In this document: positions 11,201 through 20,329 of the stretch, piece by piece
How the letters are laid out: each line of letters opens with the position of its first letter
Position numbering within the stretch: the first letter of the stretch is position 1
DNA from: Allochromatium warmingii
GTDB taxonomy: Bacteria; Pseudomonadota; Gammaproteobacteria; Chromatiales; Chromatiaceae
NCBI RefSeq assembly: GCF_900107145.1
Contig: NZ_FNOW01000003.1
Span: 1-64,000 of the forward strand
DNA: 64,000 bases
Direction of reading: 5' to 3'
Notes under the pieces: generated by a model
What the model was told of the DNA's origin: nothing
The model's input: only the letters and a program-made list of their open reading frames with translations
Database searches by the model: none
Made by a program: the position numbers and the translations under genes

Positions 11201-13196
11201 GCAAATCGGAAACCTACCGGGGCCAGTATCATCGTGGTTTGCTGAGGCATATGGAAATACAGCATCTGTCATTTTTAATGGAATTGAAGTGGCTTATGAT
11301 AAAGTAGCTGCTTTCACAGAAAAAACTTTTAATGCCGCTGTGGATATCGCTGGTAATTTTCTAAAAGATGTTGGTTCTTTGTTTGGTTTGTTTACAAATC
11401 CGATTAACATTAAAGCTGGAAACGACGCTAATCGCCTTGAAGGAAATATAAAAGATGATGTAATTTTTGGTAATGGCGGAAATGATTTAATTTTTGGAGG
11501 TGAAGGAAATGATCGCTTAGACGGCGGCAGCGGAGACGATGTGGTGCATGGTGAAAATGGAAATGATGAAATAGATGGTGGAAGTGGTGATGATGTTTTA
11601 ACAGGAGGCAATGGGTCTGATAAGATATATGGAAGTACTGGAAATGATCGCATATATGGCGAAGCATATGGAGATAAACTATATGGTGGTCTTGGTAACG
11701 ACATAATGTTTGGTGGGTCAGGGTATGATGAAATTTATGGGGATGGAGGTGACGATACTATTTTTGGTTCTGAATTGAATATCAATATTACGCTTGATAA
11801 TATCAACGATATTATGAAAGACAATAACTGGGTCGGCAATATAAGTATTGTGAGCGATGATAATTCGGTCGATTATTTATTTGGTGGTGCAGGAAATGAT
11901 ACATATTATATAGCAAAAGGCGACTTTATAACGGAGCATCCAAATGAAGGAATAGACCGTGTTTATACAATGATAAGCTTTAGTTGTCCTGCCGAAATTG
12001 AGGATATAATTTTGTTTGGTGGTGAGCAAATTAATGCAACGGGAAATGCTTTAAACAATATTCTTAATGGTCAAAAAAATAACAACAAAAATACATTAAC
12101 TGGGTTAGGGGGCGATGACAGCTATTATGTTGGCATCGGTGATACTGTAATAGAAGGGGCGGGACAAGGTAACGATACTGTATATAGTACCTACACATAC
12201 ACATTGCCTGCAAATGTTGAGAATCTTGTTTTATTAGACGGCAATCTATCTGTCAATGGGACGGGCAACAACTTAAACAACATAATCACAGGAAACTTGT
12301 CGCCCAATACTTTAAAAGGCGAAAAAGGTGATGATGTTTACATTGTGGGGCTAAATGATTTAGTTATCGAAAAAGCTAACGAAGGAATTGACACAGTTAT
12401 AGCTTCTGCTGACTGGCAGCTTGGTGCGCATATCGAAAATCTAACATTAAAGAAAGGTTCAACAGCTAAAAAAGGCACAGGCAATGATTTAGATAATGTG
12501 CTAAAAGGTAACTCTCTTGCAAATGAGTTATCAGGTGGGAAAGGTGACGATACATATTATATCGGCGCTATTGATAAAGTTTTTGAAATATTAGATGGCG
12601 GAATCGACACTGTATATAGCTCGGCAAATTTTGCTTTGCCCGATCATGTAGAAAATCTTGTTTTGATAGATAAAGCACAAAACGGTAAAGGTAATAGTTT
12701 AGATAATATTTTAACTGGAAATAGTGCTAACAACACTTTAGAAGCATATTTGGGCCGTGACATTGTTTATGGTGAAGGTGGAGACGACACGCTAATTAGC
12801 AAAGAAGGTAACCACACCTTAATCGGTGGTGAAGGAAAAGATCTTTTCGTTATGACGAGTTTTGATATAACAACTATTGCTGATTTTAACTCCACACAAG
12901 ATGAGATCGGCTTAACAAAAGCAGTATTTGAGAGTATTACTGGAACCTCTAAAAAATCTTCAGTTTATACATCATCTGCAACCCTAAGCAATCCAAAAAA
13001 ATCTTACCTTGATAGTGATGCCTTTTATATGGACAACAACGGTGTTGCTACGCAAGCAAGTCATCGTATTTTGTATGATAAGGATGATGGAATACTTTAC
13101 TACGATCCAGATGGATCAGATAATCAAGAAGCCATTTTATTTGGCGTCATTGGCTCTAACATTGCTTTAAATGCTGACAACTTTGTTGTGATGTAA
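8265..13196 (+). CDS. Giant RTX-type secreted protein with cadherin-like repeats
   Basis: A 1643-residue, AT-rich gene. Near residues 100-260 two tandem cadherin-like modules are visible (core motif PxNYxGSVTxxYxVxDG, at about 137 and 234). Residues 270-1040 form a long region I do not recognise, rich in beta-type alternation. Residues 1051-1168 carry classic nonapeptide calcium-binding RTX repeats (GGxGxDxxx), followed by four longer units with the ENLVL...GTGNxLNN pattern up to about 1520. The last 50 residues (DGSDNQEAILFGVIG... ending DNFVVM) resemble an uncleaved type I secretion signal. It is probably exported by a type I system to the surface or medium and folded by calcium. The ATG at 8265 follows AGGA by about eight bases; an upstream ATG at 8226 is less likely. 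No type I transporter is in the window. The function is unknown; an adhesin or S-layer-like role is an inference. Confidence 0.85.
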   Translation: MKTNLTATNAQSDSNNLLSIDPMIKTSEPLAFNLVSDFSVQQAMFLYSPDELSGFFTGAKKVLDYFVPAKNGDLASLEDGIEDQVYILDSSKLLQGLVSKASNDLRVENIAAYTFDNRTFDSVDAQIQSYNKDGIYSFIFPENYNGSVTIKYSVYDGYVEYKQSRDIKVLAVNDAPILTGTPKNSGNYIKNQSTTLYAYDLLQGWEDIEGDPLQITDIAVNQGVLIDNQNGTYTFTPPANYTGSVTLSYRVSDGVAKSDMEASIILKNETYLPDELKNDLGIVVTESGQYSITPSEILEKVFENKLSDLLDLDLSSLQNVIGEKILASESLKIYETNDYKLFSFEDQNQNVTLVLLNPKNDLYQDVALVYTLSDFSLDFLGVWFLSDIQFDELQLIAASAEFETEAVDFDNNNTIDLSAIEGGKGLTLLGTLNIADSENKAFQFIHNITKAQTLSASLNINPLATGQDESLFKFESNINLNAPLINEDVFKVYLTDLNLAAEINAASSEPSLSLGSTLKLDGYDFTQKNEPTLIFNSGITFEPESATLSADLVPKEPWKNPFGLTKLFGMQKSELSNFAIQAGLTYIPPFIDNFGLLFDVKLATEKTVVYDVNMGLAFDVNDPQKTALTLTFRNEVNVPTLLTHTVMMTQALNPAALIVAPALGKVSDLFSYIPFTIVSVDSDDADKDLDPLINFVPQDTKISTQELKEGFGINGQINLFGQKGLLSINYDKPSKALTGKFNIDHLKIGNWIEIGGVNGGDVVAEIYASENNAYFKGNGMIKILGYTLASVNYEINPQGIHVSNTTLPVIPALLQFNINKFDISLNSHSASGKADISFFPLLNNGGYKIVGADFKINDDLIQFKGSLNLLNIISLNGDFTLDSKTETLTATTSLKIGEVSIANAMLSFNEQDGFAISGGLKLNIPVIGKALDVALKIQIGTDGVPAVSASGETFLGDFDVKLDLKEISNIDNLSNFISKQIGNLPGPVSSWFAEAYGNTASVIFNGIEVAYDKVAAFTEKTFNAAVDIAGNFLKDVGSLFGLFTNPINIKAGNDANRLEGNIKDDVIFGNGGNDLIFGGEGNDRLDGGSGDDVVHGENGNDEIDGGSGDDVLTGGNGSDKIYGSTGNDRIYGEAYGDKLYGGLGNDIMFGGSGYDEIYGDGGDDTIFGSELNINITLDNINDIMKDNNWVGNISIVSDDNSVDYLFGGAGNDTYYIAKGDFITEHPNEGIDRVYTMISFSCPAEIEDIILFGGEQINATGNALNNILNGQKNNNKNTLTGLGGDDSYYVGIGDTVIEGAGQGNDTVYSTYTYTLPANVENLVLLDGNLSVNGTGNNLNNIITGNLSPNTLKGEKGDDVYIVGLNDLVIEKANEGIDTVIASADWQLGAHIENLTLKKGSTAKKGTGNDLDNVLKGNSLANELSGGKGDDTYYIGAIDKVFEILDGGIDTVYSSANFALPDHVENLVLIDKAQNGKGNSLDNILTGNSANNTLEAYLGRDIVYGEGGDDTLISKEGNHTLIGGEGKDLFVMTSFDITTIADFNSTQDEIGLTKAVFESITGTSKKSSVYTSSATLSNPKKSYLDSDAFYMDNNGVATQASHRILYDKDDGILYYDPDGSDNQEAILFGVIGSNIALNADNFVVM

Positions 13197-13217
13197 AAAC
13201 AGGCGCTTTTATTAAGT

Positions 13218-13260
13218 AAGGGCATTTCCGAACAGCATAAGCGAATGGTATGCCCTTTTC
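13218..13260 (+). terminator. Terminator after the first RTX gene
   Basis: AAGGGCAT (13218-13225) pairs with ATGCCCTT (13250-13257), followed by TTC. The loop is long (24 nt) and the T-tract short, so efficiency is uncertain. It lies 22 bases after the stop codon. Confidence 0.55.
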
Positions 13261-13348
13261 ACTGCTGCTATTAGGGTTAACAACCCAGAGTTATCCGTCG
13301 CCTTACTCGTTTAAGGTGTAAAAAAACAAACTTTTTAGGAATGACACA

Positions 13349-16300
13349 ATGACTCAGCTCCACATCCGCGACATCCTCATCATCGACGCACAGCTCACTG
13401 AGCTTAATACACTGCTAACTGGTCTGAAGCCAGGCGTAGTCGCCTGGCCGGTTCAAGCAGAACAAAATGCACTCAGTTTAATCTTCAAAGCACTAACAAT
13501 TCCCGGACTAGAACGCCTGCATTTGCTCGCGCATGGCGCACAAGGTGAAATTCACTTTGGCCACCAAGTACTCACAGCCGAAGATTTTCGGCGACATTTC
13601 GATGGTGCAGCCAAGCGCGATCTGGACATTGCTTTTTGGTCGTGCGAAACCGGCGCAGGCGAAATTGGTCAAGTCTTTGCCAATACCCTAGCCGAAGTAA
13701 CCGGAGCGCGTGTGCATCTCAGTCAGCACTTAGTCGGGGCAGAACATCTTGGCGGTAGTTGGTCATTGAATAGCTCGATTGAGGCACCCTTTAAAGCACA
13801 TGCCTTAGCGAGTTTTAATAGCGTACTTGCTGAACCATCGAATGTTGATCTGGATATTAATATGACTGCTAATACTGATTCTGATGCAACCGCAATTAAC
13901 ACTGCACCGATTTTTATGGAAAGTGTTGGTGGCAAAGTTACAACTGATTTTGGTAGCTATGAATTTGGTTACAGCATCAAACAGCAAACTGACGGTAAAA
14001 TCCTCCTAGCGGGAAGTGGTTTTAATATAAACAGCTATTATGATTTTACGCTTGCACGTTACAATCCAGATGGTTCATTGGATACCGGTTTCGGTAAAAA
14101 TGGACGATTAAAAACAGATTTTGGTGGCTCAGAAGGTGCTTACAACATTACAATGCAGTCTGATGGTAAAATTTTAGTAACAGGGCCAAGCGATGTAACT
14201 GGAAGCATTGACTTTGCATTAGCACGCTATAACATTGATGGCACATTGGATACCAGTTTTAATGATGATGGATGGGCAACCGTCGATTTTGGCGGCTGGG
14301 ATGAGAGTTTTTATGTCGCTACGCAATCAGATGGAAAAATCTTGATCGCTGGATCAAGTAACGTAGACGATGATTATGATTTTGCATTAGCACGCTACAA
14401 TCAAGATGGCACACTAGATACGAGTTTTGATAACGACGGATGGTTAAAAACTGATTTAGGTGGTCAGGATGAAGCATTTAGCATCGCTCTACAAAATGAT
14501 GGCAAAATTCTGTTAGTAGGTAGTACAGAATTAAATGATAACGGTAATTTATCTTTAGCTCGCTACAATGCTGATGGCTCATTAGATACTAGTTTTAACA
14601 GTTCTGGATGGGTAACGACTGATTTTGGCGGTTGGGATGAAGGTCTGAATGTTACATTACAAGATGATGGCAAAATTTTAGTCGTCGGTGCTACAGATTT
14701 AAACGAAAACGTTGATTTCCTTTTAGCCCGTTACAATACTGACGGCTCGCTTGATACGAGTTTCGCTGATGACGGATGGATTGTCAGCGATTTTAGTGAC
14801 TGGGATGTCGGTTACAGTATCATGCTGCAAACCGACAATAAGATATTAGTAGCTGGCTCAGCTAATAACGATTTTGCGTTACTGCGCTATAATGCTGACG
14901 GTACACTTGATAATAGCTTCAATGAAAATGGTTTAGTAACGACTGATTTCGGTACTGATGAAGATTATGGCCAAAGCATTGTATTACAAGCTGACGGTAA
15001 AATCTTAGTTGGCGGTCAGGGTGGTAGTGATTTTGCACTAGTGCGCTATAACGCTAATGGTACATTAGATGCGGATTTTGGTGTTCGCAATACATTAGAA
15101 CACACTGCTTTTTATGTACAATCGGGCAGTTCCGTTGTGCTAAGTCCAACTGTTCAGCTTTTTGATAGCGAACTCACTACTATAGGTCATTATAGCGGCG
15201 CTGAATTGACACTGATGCGCACAGGTGGTGCAAGCACAGATGATGTTTTTTCATCATTTGACAGCGGAACGTTATCACCGTTAGTAACAGGCGAGGAGTT
15301 TTCGATTGCGGACACCTTTATTGGTTTTGTTAGCATCAACGCAAATGGAACTTTGACGCTTGAGTTTAACGCTAACGCTACTCCAGAATTAGTTAATAGC
15401 GCACTTCAACAAATCACTTATAGTAATACCGCTGATACTCCTCCCAGCCAAGTTCAGATTGAATGGGTTTTTAATGACGGTAACACAGGTACACAAGGAA
15501 CAGGTGGTGCATTGAGTGTCACAGGTCATAGTTGGGTAGAAATCACTGCATCTAATTATTCTCCAGAAAGTACTGATTTATTAACCGATCAAACGGCTCA
15601 AACTGGGATTCCATTTCTTTATACGCTTCCACACGGCGCTTTTATCGACGCCGATCAAGAAAATTTAACGTATACTTTAAGTCTAGTTGATGGTTCAGAG
15701 GTACCGTCTTGGCTGTCAATTGATTCAATTAGCGGGACAATAAGTGGCACGCCCGATACACAAGATGCAGGTATCTTAACTGTACGCATCACTGCTACCG
15801 ATAGCACTGGCGCAACAGCAGAAGATACTTTTCAATTGGTTGTTGATGCACTGACCTCAACTATCAATGGCACATCTGGCCATGACACGCTAATTGGCAC
15901 TATTAGTGACGATATACTCAACGGATTAGATGGTAACGACCAACTCGACGGAAAAACTGGAAATGATGCCATGTTTGGCGGTAAGGGCAATGACACTTAT
16001 CGCGTTAGCGACACTGGCGACAGTGTAATTGAGCTTGCAGGCGAAGGTATTGATTTAGTCTCTAGCGACTTAATTGCCTATACTCTGGAAGCCAATGTCG
16101 AAAACGGTCGCCTGATGCATCGAGGAACAGCTAATCTCACCGGAAACGAACTTGATAATACGCTTTATGCTGGTATAGGCGACAATGTGCTTGATGGCGC
16201 AATGGGTAGTGATACTGTCAGCTATATTTACGCAACAGCTGCTGTTACAGTGAATTTAAGTGTGCGCGGCAAGCAAGATACTGAAAGTTCGGGTTTTGAT

Positions 16301-16852
16301 ACTTTAATTAACATTGAGCATCTAACTGGATCTCGCTACGACGATATTCTCATTGCTAACGCTAATTCTAATACCATTCTCAACGGTCGTAATGGTGCGG
16401 ATACCCTTCAGGGACGTTTGGGTAATGACATACTTTTTGGTGGTCTAGGTGAAGATGTGCTTAGTGGCGGAGCAGGCAATGATATTCTCAAGGGTGGAGC
16501 AGGCAACGACATGCTCACTGGTGGTCAAGGTCAAGACAGTTTTGTCTTTGGTACCACACCTTCATTAATCAATAACCGCGATATGATCGTCGATTTTAAT
16601 GTCGCTGATGACAGCATTCATCTCGAAAATCGGATTTTCAAACAATTGATCAAAACTGGCACGCTGTCCGACGATTGCTTTGTTTCTAACATCTCTGGCA
16701 TCGCTCAAGATGCCAATGATTATATTATTTATGATAGCGATAGCGGGGTGCTCGCTTATGATGCCGACGGCAGCGGAAGCGGAGCCGCTATTCAATTTGC
16801 TGTTATCGGAGTAAATCTCAACCTAACAGCAGCGGATTTCATCGTTATTTAA
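13349..16852 (+). CDS. DUF4347/delta-60/RTX secreted protein
   Basis: A 1167-residue mosaic. Residues 1-140 are a DUF4347 domain (LHLLAHGAQGEIHFG, FWSCETGAG), common at the head of large bacterial adhesins. Residues 193-580 hold seven delta-60 repeats of about 56 residues with the core DGKILVAG...DFALARYNxDGSLDTSF, probably a beta-propeller. A putative Ig fold (He_PIG/CADG type, PSWLSIDSISGTISGTP) spans about 757-830, then RTX calcium repeats run to about 1090. The last 45 residues (ending LNLTAADFIVI) match the end of the preceding RTX protein and are a likely type I secretion signal. The gene is AT-richer than the surrounding chromosome. It is probably co-exported with its neighbour; the ligand is unknown. 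The ATG at 13349 has AGGA upstream. Confidence 0.88.
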   Translation: MTQLHIRDILIIDAQLTELNTLLTGLKPGVVAWPVQAEQNALSLIFKALTIPGLERLHLLAHGAQGEIHFGHQVLTAEDFRRHFDGAAKRDLDIAFWSCETGAGEIGQVFANTLAEVTGARVHLSQHLVGAEHLGGSWSLNSSIEAPFKAHALASFNSVLAEPSNVDLDINMTANTDSDATAINTAPIFMESVGGKVTTDFGSYEFGYSIKQQTDGKILLAGSGFNINSYYDFTLARYNPDGSLDTGFGKNGRLKTDFGGSEGAYNITMQSDGKILVTGPSDVTGSIDFALARYNIDGTLDTSFNDDGWATVDFGGWDESFYVATQSDGKILIAGSSNVDDDYDFALARYNQDGTLDTSFDNDGWLKTDLGGQDEAFSIALQNDGKILLVGSTELNDNGNLSLARYNADGSLDTSFNSSGWVTTDFGGWDEGLNVTLQDDGKILVVGATDLNENVDFLLARYNTDGSLDTSFADDGWIVSDFSDWDVGYSIMLQTDNKILVAGSANNDFALLRYNADGTLDNSFNENGLVTTDFGTDEDYGQSIVLQADGKILVGGQGGSDFALVRYNANGTLDADFGVRNTLEHTAFYVQSGSSVVLSPTVQLFDSELTTIGHYSGAELTLMRTGGASTDDVFSSFDSGTLSPLVTGEEFSIADTFIGFVSINANGTLTLEFNANATPELVNSALQQITYSNTADTPPSQVQIEWVFNDGNTGTQGTGGALSVTGHSWVEITASNYSPESTDLLTDQTAQTGIPFLYTLPHGAFIDADQENLTYTLSLVDGSEVPSWLSIDSISGTISGTPDTQDAGILTVRITATDSTGATAEDTFQLVVDALTSTINGTSGHDTLIGTISDDILNGLDGNDQLDGKTGNDAMFGGKGNDTYRVSDTGDSVIELAGEGIDLVSSDLIAYTLEANVENGRLMHRGTANLTGNELDNTLYAGIGDNVLDGAMGSDTVSYIYATAAVTVNLSVRGKQDTESSGFDTLINIEHLTGSRYDDILIANANSNTILNGRNGADTLQGRLGNDILFGGLGEDVLSGGAGNDILKGGAGNDMLTGGQGQDSFVFGTTPSLINNRDMIVDFNVADDSIHLENRIFKQLIKTGTLSDDCFVSNISGIAQDANDYIIYDSDSGVLAYDADGSGSGAAIQFAVIGVNLNLTAADFIVI

Positions 16853-16875
16853 TTCGCTCTGCTTGATATATATCT

Positions 16876-16905
16876 AAATAGGCAACCGCGTACAGCTGCC
16901 TATTT
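16876..16905 (+). terminator. Hairpin after the DUF4347 gene
   Basis: AAATAGGCA (16876-16884) pairs perfectly with TGCCTATTT (16897-16905) around a 12-nt loop, 23 bases past the stop codon. There is no strong T-run outside the stem. Confidence 0.55.
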
Positions 16906-17057
16906 CAGCTTTATAGAGCAGGCAAGATTTCAACTTTTTGTTTTAAGTAGATGATGCGTAGATTGATTGGGATCAAGGTCGCAGGCGGGCGCCCGGCTTA
17001 CTCTTGGTAACAGCCGCTTGATGGTCGCTGCGTCTAAATCTGGAGAATTTTTTAAAG

Positions 17058-17393
17058 ATGACCACGCTCACCGACCTCATCAACGACCTCACCGCCGCCA
17101 CCGACCAGATGCACCCCGCCGCGTTAGGCAATGATTGGGAACTGGTCGAGCGTCTACAAAAACGCCGTCGCGTTCTCATTGACACCATCGTTGCTCGCAC
17201 CGAACGCGAACCGATCACCGACGCCGACGCCGAACGCCTACGGGCTGTGCAGCGTCAAGAAGCGATGGTCGCCGCCCTGGCTCGCACGCGCCGACGTGCG
17301 TTGGCGCAAGCGATTGCACAACTGCCCAAAACAGTCCGCAGCGATAATACCCTTAGCCGGATGCAGCGTGCTTACCGCGACGGCAGCGGCTAA
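17058..17393 (+). CDS. Small FliT-like helical protein
   Basis: A 111-residue, arginine-rich, all-helical protein. The pattern of short helices, an LxxRRRxLID segment at about 35-42 and the length resemble FliT-type flagellar export chaperones, but the similarity is general rather than diagnostic. GGAG lies upstream of the ATG. It ends seven bases before the convergent MoCF-domain gene. No flagellar gene adjoins it; the nearest is a rod-like small protein 43 kb away. It could equally be an unrelated helical hypothetical protein. Confidence 0.5.
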   Translation: MTTLTDLINDLTAATDQMHPAALGNDWELVERLQKRRRVLIDTIVARTEREPITDADAERLRAVQRQEAMVAALARTRRRALAQAIAQLPKTVRSDNTLSRMQRAYRDGSG

Positions 17394-17399
17394 CGGTTC

Positions 17400-18209
17400 T
17401 CATCGCGCCCGCTCGCCGTCAGCGCCCGCCGCGCTATAGTCGATTTGGGCCGCATCAAGCGCCGCACAGAGCGCCGCCAGCGCGTCATCGAGTCCGACCC
17501 GCCCACGAAATCCGAACCGAATATGCGGATCGGTACCCAGGTGCGGGAGACTGAAATGCTTGAGTTCCGGATAGGCCAGCGTCAACTGTTCCATCAGCGG
17601 AATCAAGGTACTTTCCGGTACACCACGCACCAACACCGCCACCTCACGCAGTGGCAAACAGCGCCGAAACTGTTGATCGAGCACCCATTCAGCCATCGGC
17701 CACGCCATGCTCGGAAAGCCAGGCAGAAACCAATGCCGCGCCAACGTAAAGCCCGGCATTTGATTCACCGGATTCGGAATCAACTCCGCTCCGGCCGGTA
17801 ACTCGGCCATCAGGATGCGATGCGGATAGGCCGCCGCGCCGAAGCGATCTTCGATCAACTGCACCGCTTCGGGATGACGCGCCAGCTCGACATGCGCTGC
17901 CGCCGCAGCACAGGCGCGGGTGTGATCGTCGGGGGTTGCGCCAATACCACCGCAAACAAACACTGGCTCCGGTCGCCCCATCGAAAACCGTAAATGCGCG
18001 ATCAGCACATCGGGATCATCGGGGAGCAGCCAATACCGCGCCAGCGTGTGCCCGCGCTCGCCGATCAGCCGCTTGAACGCCGCTAAATGCCCATCGACGC
18101 GCGCCCCATTGAGCACTTCATCGCCGATGATGATTAAGCCAAAGGCGACCGGCTCTGCTGCCGTTTCGTCATCTAAATCATCGTGTTCAACAGCGATGAA
18201 GTGATTCAT
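17400..18209 (-). CDS. MoCF-domain protein (CinA N-terminal family)
   Basis: A 269-residue protein with the molybdopterin-binding/CinA N-terminal fold: FGLIIIGDEVLNG at about 23-35, then PVFVCGGIGATPDDHT at about 81-96, the loop that binds pterin or nucleotide in MoaB/MogA. It lacks the C-terminal PncC amidohydrolase domain of full CinA. Stand-alone forms of this domain are common and usually annotated as competence/damage-inducible protein A or FAD/ADP-ribose pyrophosphatase-like; the activity cannot be told from sequence. It stands alone, followed on the same strand by hemL across a repeat-filled spacer. Confidence 0.8.
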   Translation of the reverse strand: MNHFIAVEHDDLDDETAAEPVAFGLIIIGDEVLNGARVDGHLAAFKRLIGERGHTLARYWLLPDDPDVLIAHLRFSMGRPEPVFVCGGIGATPDDHTRACAAAAAHVELARHPEAVQLIEDRFGAAAYPHRILMAELPAGAELIPNPVNQMPGFTLARHWFLPGFPSMAWPMAEWVLDQQFRRCLPLREVAVLVRGVPESTLIPLMEQLTLAYPELKHFSLPHLGTDPHIRFGFRGRVGLDDALAALCAALDAAQIDYSAAGADGERAR

Positions 18210-18240
18210 CGTACATTGATACTCATTCAGATTATTTCAT

Positions 18241-18337
18241 TAGACAGGATTAACAGGATTGCAGCGGATTGACAGGATATGAAATTTATTTTAATTCATA
18301 ATCCTGTTAATCATGCAAATTTTGTTAATCCTGTCTA
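18241..18337. repeat. GACAGGATTAACAGGAT inverted repeat, copy B
   Basis: About 97 bp between the MoCF gene and hemL. It has TAGACAGGATTAACAGGATT on the left, an extra GGATTGACAGGAT unit, an AT-rich centre, and the inverted ending GTTAATCCTGTCTA. One internal unit of the right arm has diverged (AATCATGC), so the hairpin is imperfect. Confidence 0.85.
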
Positions 18338-18354
18338 ATTTCAGACCTAGTTTT

Positions 18355-19644
18355 TTAGCCGTTGGCGGCAATCACTGCGAAGGTTTCAGCGGCAGCATCC
18401 AGCGTGGCCTGAATATGCTCGGCAGTGTGCATGATCGACACAAATCCGGCCTCAAACGCCGAGGGCGCGAGATAAACACCGCGCTCTAGCATTCCGTGGA
18501 AGAACGCCTTGAACTGCTCCTGATTACATGCGGTCGCTTGCTCGTAATTCGTCACCTGTTGAGCGGTGAAGAAAATCCCGAACATGCCACCAGCCTGATT
18601 GGTCGTTAGCGGCACCCCAGCCGCAGCAGCGCGTTCGCGCAGTCCGTTCATCAGCGTCATCACCTTGCCCGAGAGTTCATCATAGAATCCGGGCGCGGAG
18701 ATCAATTCCAGCGTTTTGAGACCAGCGGCCATCGCAATCGGATTGCCCGACAGCGTACCGGCTTGATAAATCGGGCCGAGTGGCGACAGCCGCGACATAA
18801 TCTCCTGCTTGCCGCCGAATGCGCCGACCGGCATTCCGCCGCCGATCACCTTGCCCAGTGCGGTCAGATCCGGCTTGATACCGTAATACCCCTGCGCACC
18901 GCCAAGTGCGACACGGAAGCCCGTCATCACCTCGTCGAAAATCAGCACCGCGCCATATTGATCGCACACTTCGCGCAGACCTTCTAAAAAGCCCGGCAGC
19001 GGCGGAATGCAGTTCATATTACCGGCAACCGGCTCAACGATGATGCAGGCGATCTCAGAACCGATGTCGGCGAAGGTCTCGCGGACTTGGGCCAGATCGT
19101 TATAACGCAGGGTGATCGTCAGTTCAGCCAGCGCCGCCGGAACACCAGGCGAGCTGGGTTCACCGAAGGTCAGCGCCCCGGAACCGGCCTTGACCAGCAG
19201 CGAATCCGCGTGCCCGTGATAGCAGCCTTCGAACTTGACGATCTTGTCACGTCCGGTATAGCCACGCGCCAATCGCAGGGCGCTCATGGTCGCCTCAGTG
19301 CCGGAGCTGACCATGCGCACCATGTCCATGCTCGGCACCAGCTCACAGACCTTATCGGCCATGATGGTTTCTAGCTCGGTCGGCGCACCGAACGATAAAC
19401 CCTTGTCGAGCCGTTCGCGCACGGCGGCCAGCACCTCGGGATGAGCATGACCGAGAATCATCGGCCCCCAAGAGCCGACATAATCAATATAGCGTTGACC
19501 ATCGGCATCGACGGCATAGGGGCCGGCGGCGCTCTCAAAAAACACGGGATCACCGCCCACGCCGCGAAACGCCCGCACCGGCGAATTGACGCCGCCGGGA
19601 ATGTGACGTTGCGCAGCGGCGAACAGGTCATGGGATCGGCTCAT
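18355..19644 (-). CDS. hemL: Glutamate-1-semialdehyde 2,1-aminomutase
   Basis: This PLP enzyme converts glutamate-1-semialdehyde to 5-aminolevulinate, the C5 route to haem, sirohaem and (bacterio)chlorophyll. At 429 residues it has the expected length. The PLP lysine is Lys265 in [17 protein letters not shown], with the signature [10 protein letters not shown] ahead of it and [14 protein letters not shown] at 115-128. It overlaps the thiE stop codon by one base, so translation of the two is probably coupled. Confidence 0.96.
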   Translation of the reverse strand: MSRSHDLFAAAQRHIPGGVNSPVRAFRGVGGDPVFFESAAGPYAVDADGQRYIDYVGSWGPMILGHAHPEVLAAVRERLDKGLSFGAPTELETIMADKVCELVPSMDMVRMVSSGTEATMSALRLARGYTGRDKIVKFEGCYHGHADSLLVKAGSGALTFGEPSSPGVPAALAELTITLRYNDLAQVRETFADIGSEIACIIVEPVAGNMNCIPPLPGFLEGLREVCDQYGAVLIFDEVMTGFRVALGGAQGYYGIKPDLTALGKVIGGGMPVGAFGGKQEIMSRLSPLGPIYQAGTLSGNPIAMAAGLKTLELISAPGFYDELSGKVMTLMNGLRERAAAAGVPLTTNQAGGMFGIFFTAQQVTNYEQATACNQEQFKAFFHGMLERGVYLAPSAFEAGFVSIMHTAEHIQATLDAAAETFAVIAANG

Positions 19645-20285
19645 TACAAGGGGTCTCCTGATAGAAATAGATCGGTGTAGGCACGCGCAGCGGCGGTGAT
19701 GTCAGGCTGATCGAACACGCCCGTGACGACCGCGAGCATGTCAGCCCCCGCTGCGATTAAAGACCCGCCATTGTGTGACGTGATGCCGCCAATCGCAACC
19801 AATGGCAACGCGAGGCGGCGGCGGGCTTCGGTCAAGAGGCTGAGATTGGGACGGGCGGCGTTGGGTTTGGTCGGCGAGGGAAAAAAGCTCCCAAAGGCGA
19901 CATAGCTGGCACCGGCAGCAGCGGCGGTTTCGGCCGGCGCGAGTTGATCGTAGCAGGAGACGCCGATAATGGCCGATGCGCCCAGCCGCTCGCGGGCGGT
20001 GCGTGGATCGGGGTCATCGCGCCCCAGATGCACGCCGTCGGTACCGAGTGCGACCGCTAAGTCCAGATCGTCATTGATAATCAGCAGCGCACCGGCGGCA
20101 CGGCAACCGGCTAACAACGCGCTGGCGCGGCGGCGGCGCTCATCGCGGCCGTGGGTTTTGTCGCGGTATTGAATCAGCCGTGCGCCACCAGCAATCGTGG
20201 CACTGACCTGCTCGATCAGTGTGGCAAGCGGCAGCGCGGTGTCGGGAGTGATGGCGTAAAGGCCGTGGAGGGGTGTTGGAGTCAT
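19644..20285 (-). CDS. thiE: Thiamine-phosphate synthase
   Basis: A 213-residue TIM barrel that joins HMP pyrophosphate and thiazole phosphate into thiamine monophosphate. Diagnostic segments are LYAITPD near the start, RLIQYRDK (pyrimidine binding), [27 protein letters not shown] and the C-terminal VAIGGI. I choose the ATG at 20285 because the family starts just before GLYAITPD; an upstream in-frame start would run into the comEC end. The stop codon shares a base with the hemL start. Confidence 0.94.
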   Translation of the reverse strand: MTPTPLHGLYAITPDTALPLATLIEQVSATIAGGARLIQYRDKTHGRDERRRRASALLAGCRAAGALLIINDDLDLAVALGTDGVHLGRDDPDPRTARERLGASAIIGVSCYDQLAPAETAAAAGASYVAFGSFFPSPTKPNAARPNLSLLTEARRRLALPLVAIGGITSHNGGSLIAAGADMLAVVTGVFDQPDITAAARAYTDLFLSGDPL

Positions 20286-20329
20286 GCGGTTGCGGTGGGT
20301 CACAGGAATTTCATAAGTGTACCATCGAC

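Noticed and set aside
11294-11704. Long leftward open frames opposite the RTX calcium repeats
   Set aside because: They mirror the GGxGxD codon repeats and give low-complexity Pro/Ser or His-rich products; the rightward frame carries the real RTX motifs.
11419-12830. Tandem repeats that could be mistaken for a CRISPR or DNA satellite
   Set aside because: The periodicity follows codons of RTX and ENLVL/GTGN protein repeats; there are no conserved direct repeats with unique spacers.
17058-17393. Confident assignment as fliT
   Set aside because: Only general helical similarity is visible and there are no flagellar neighbours, so no symbol is given.
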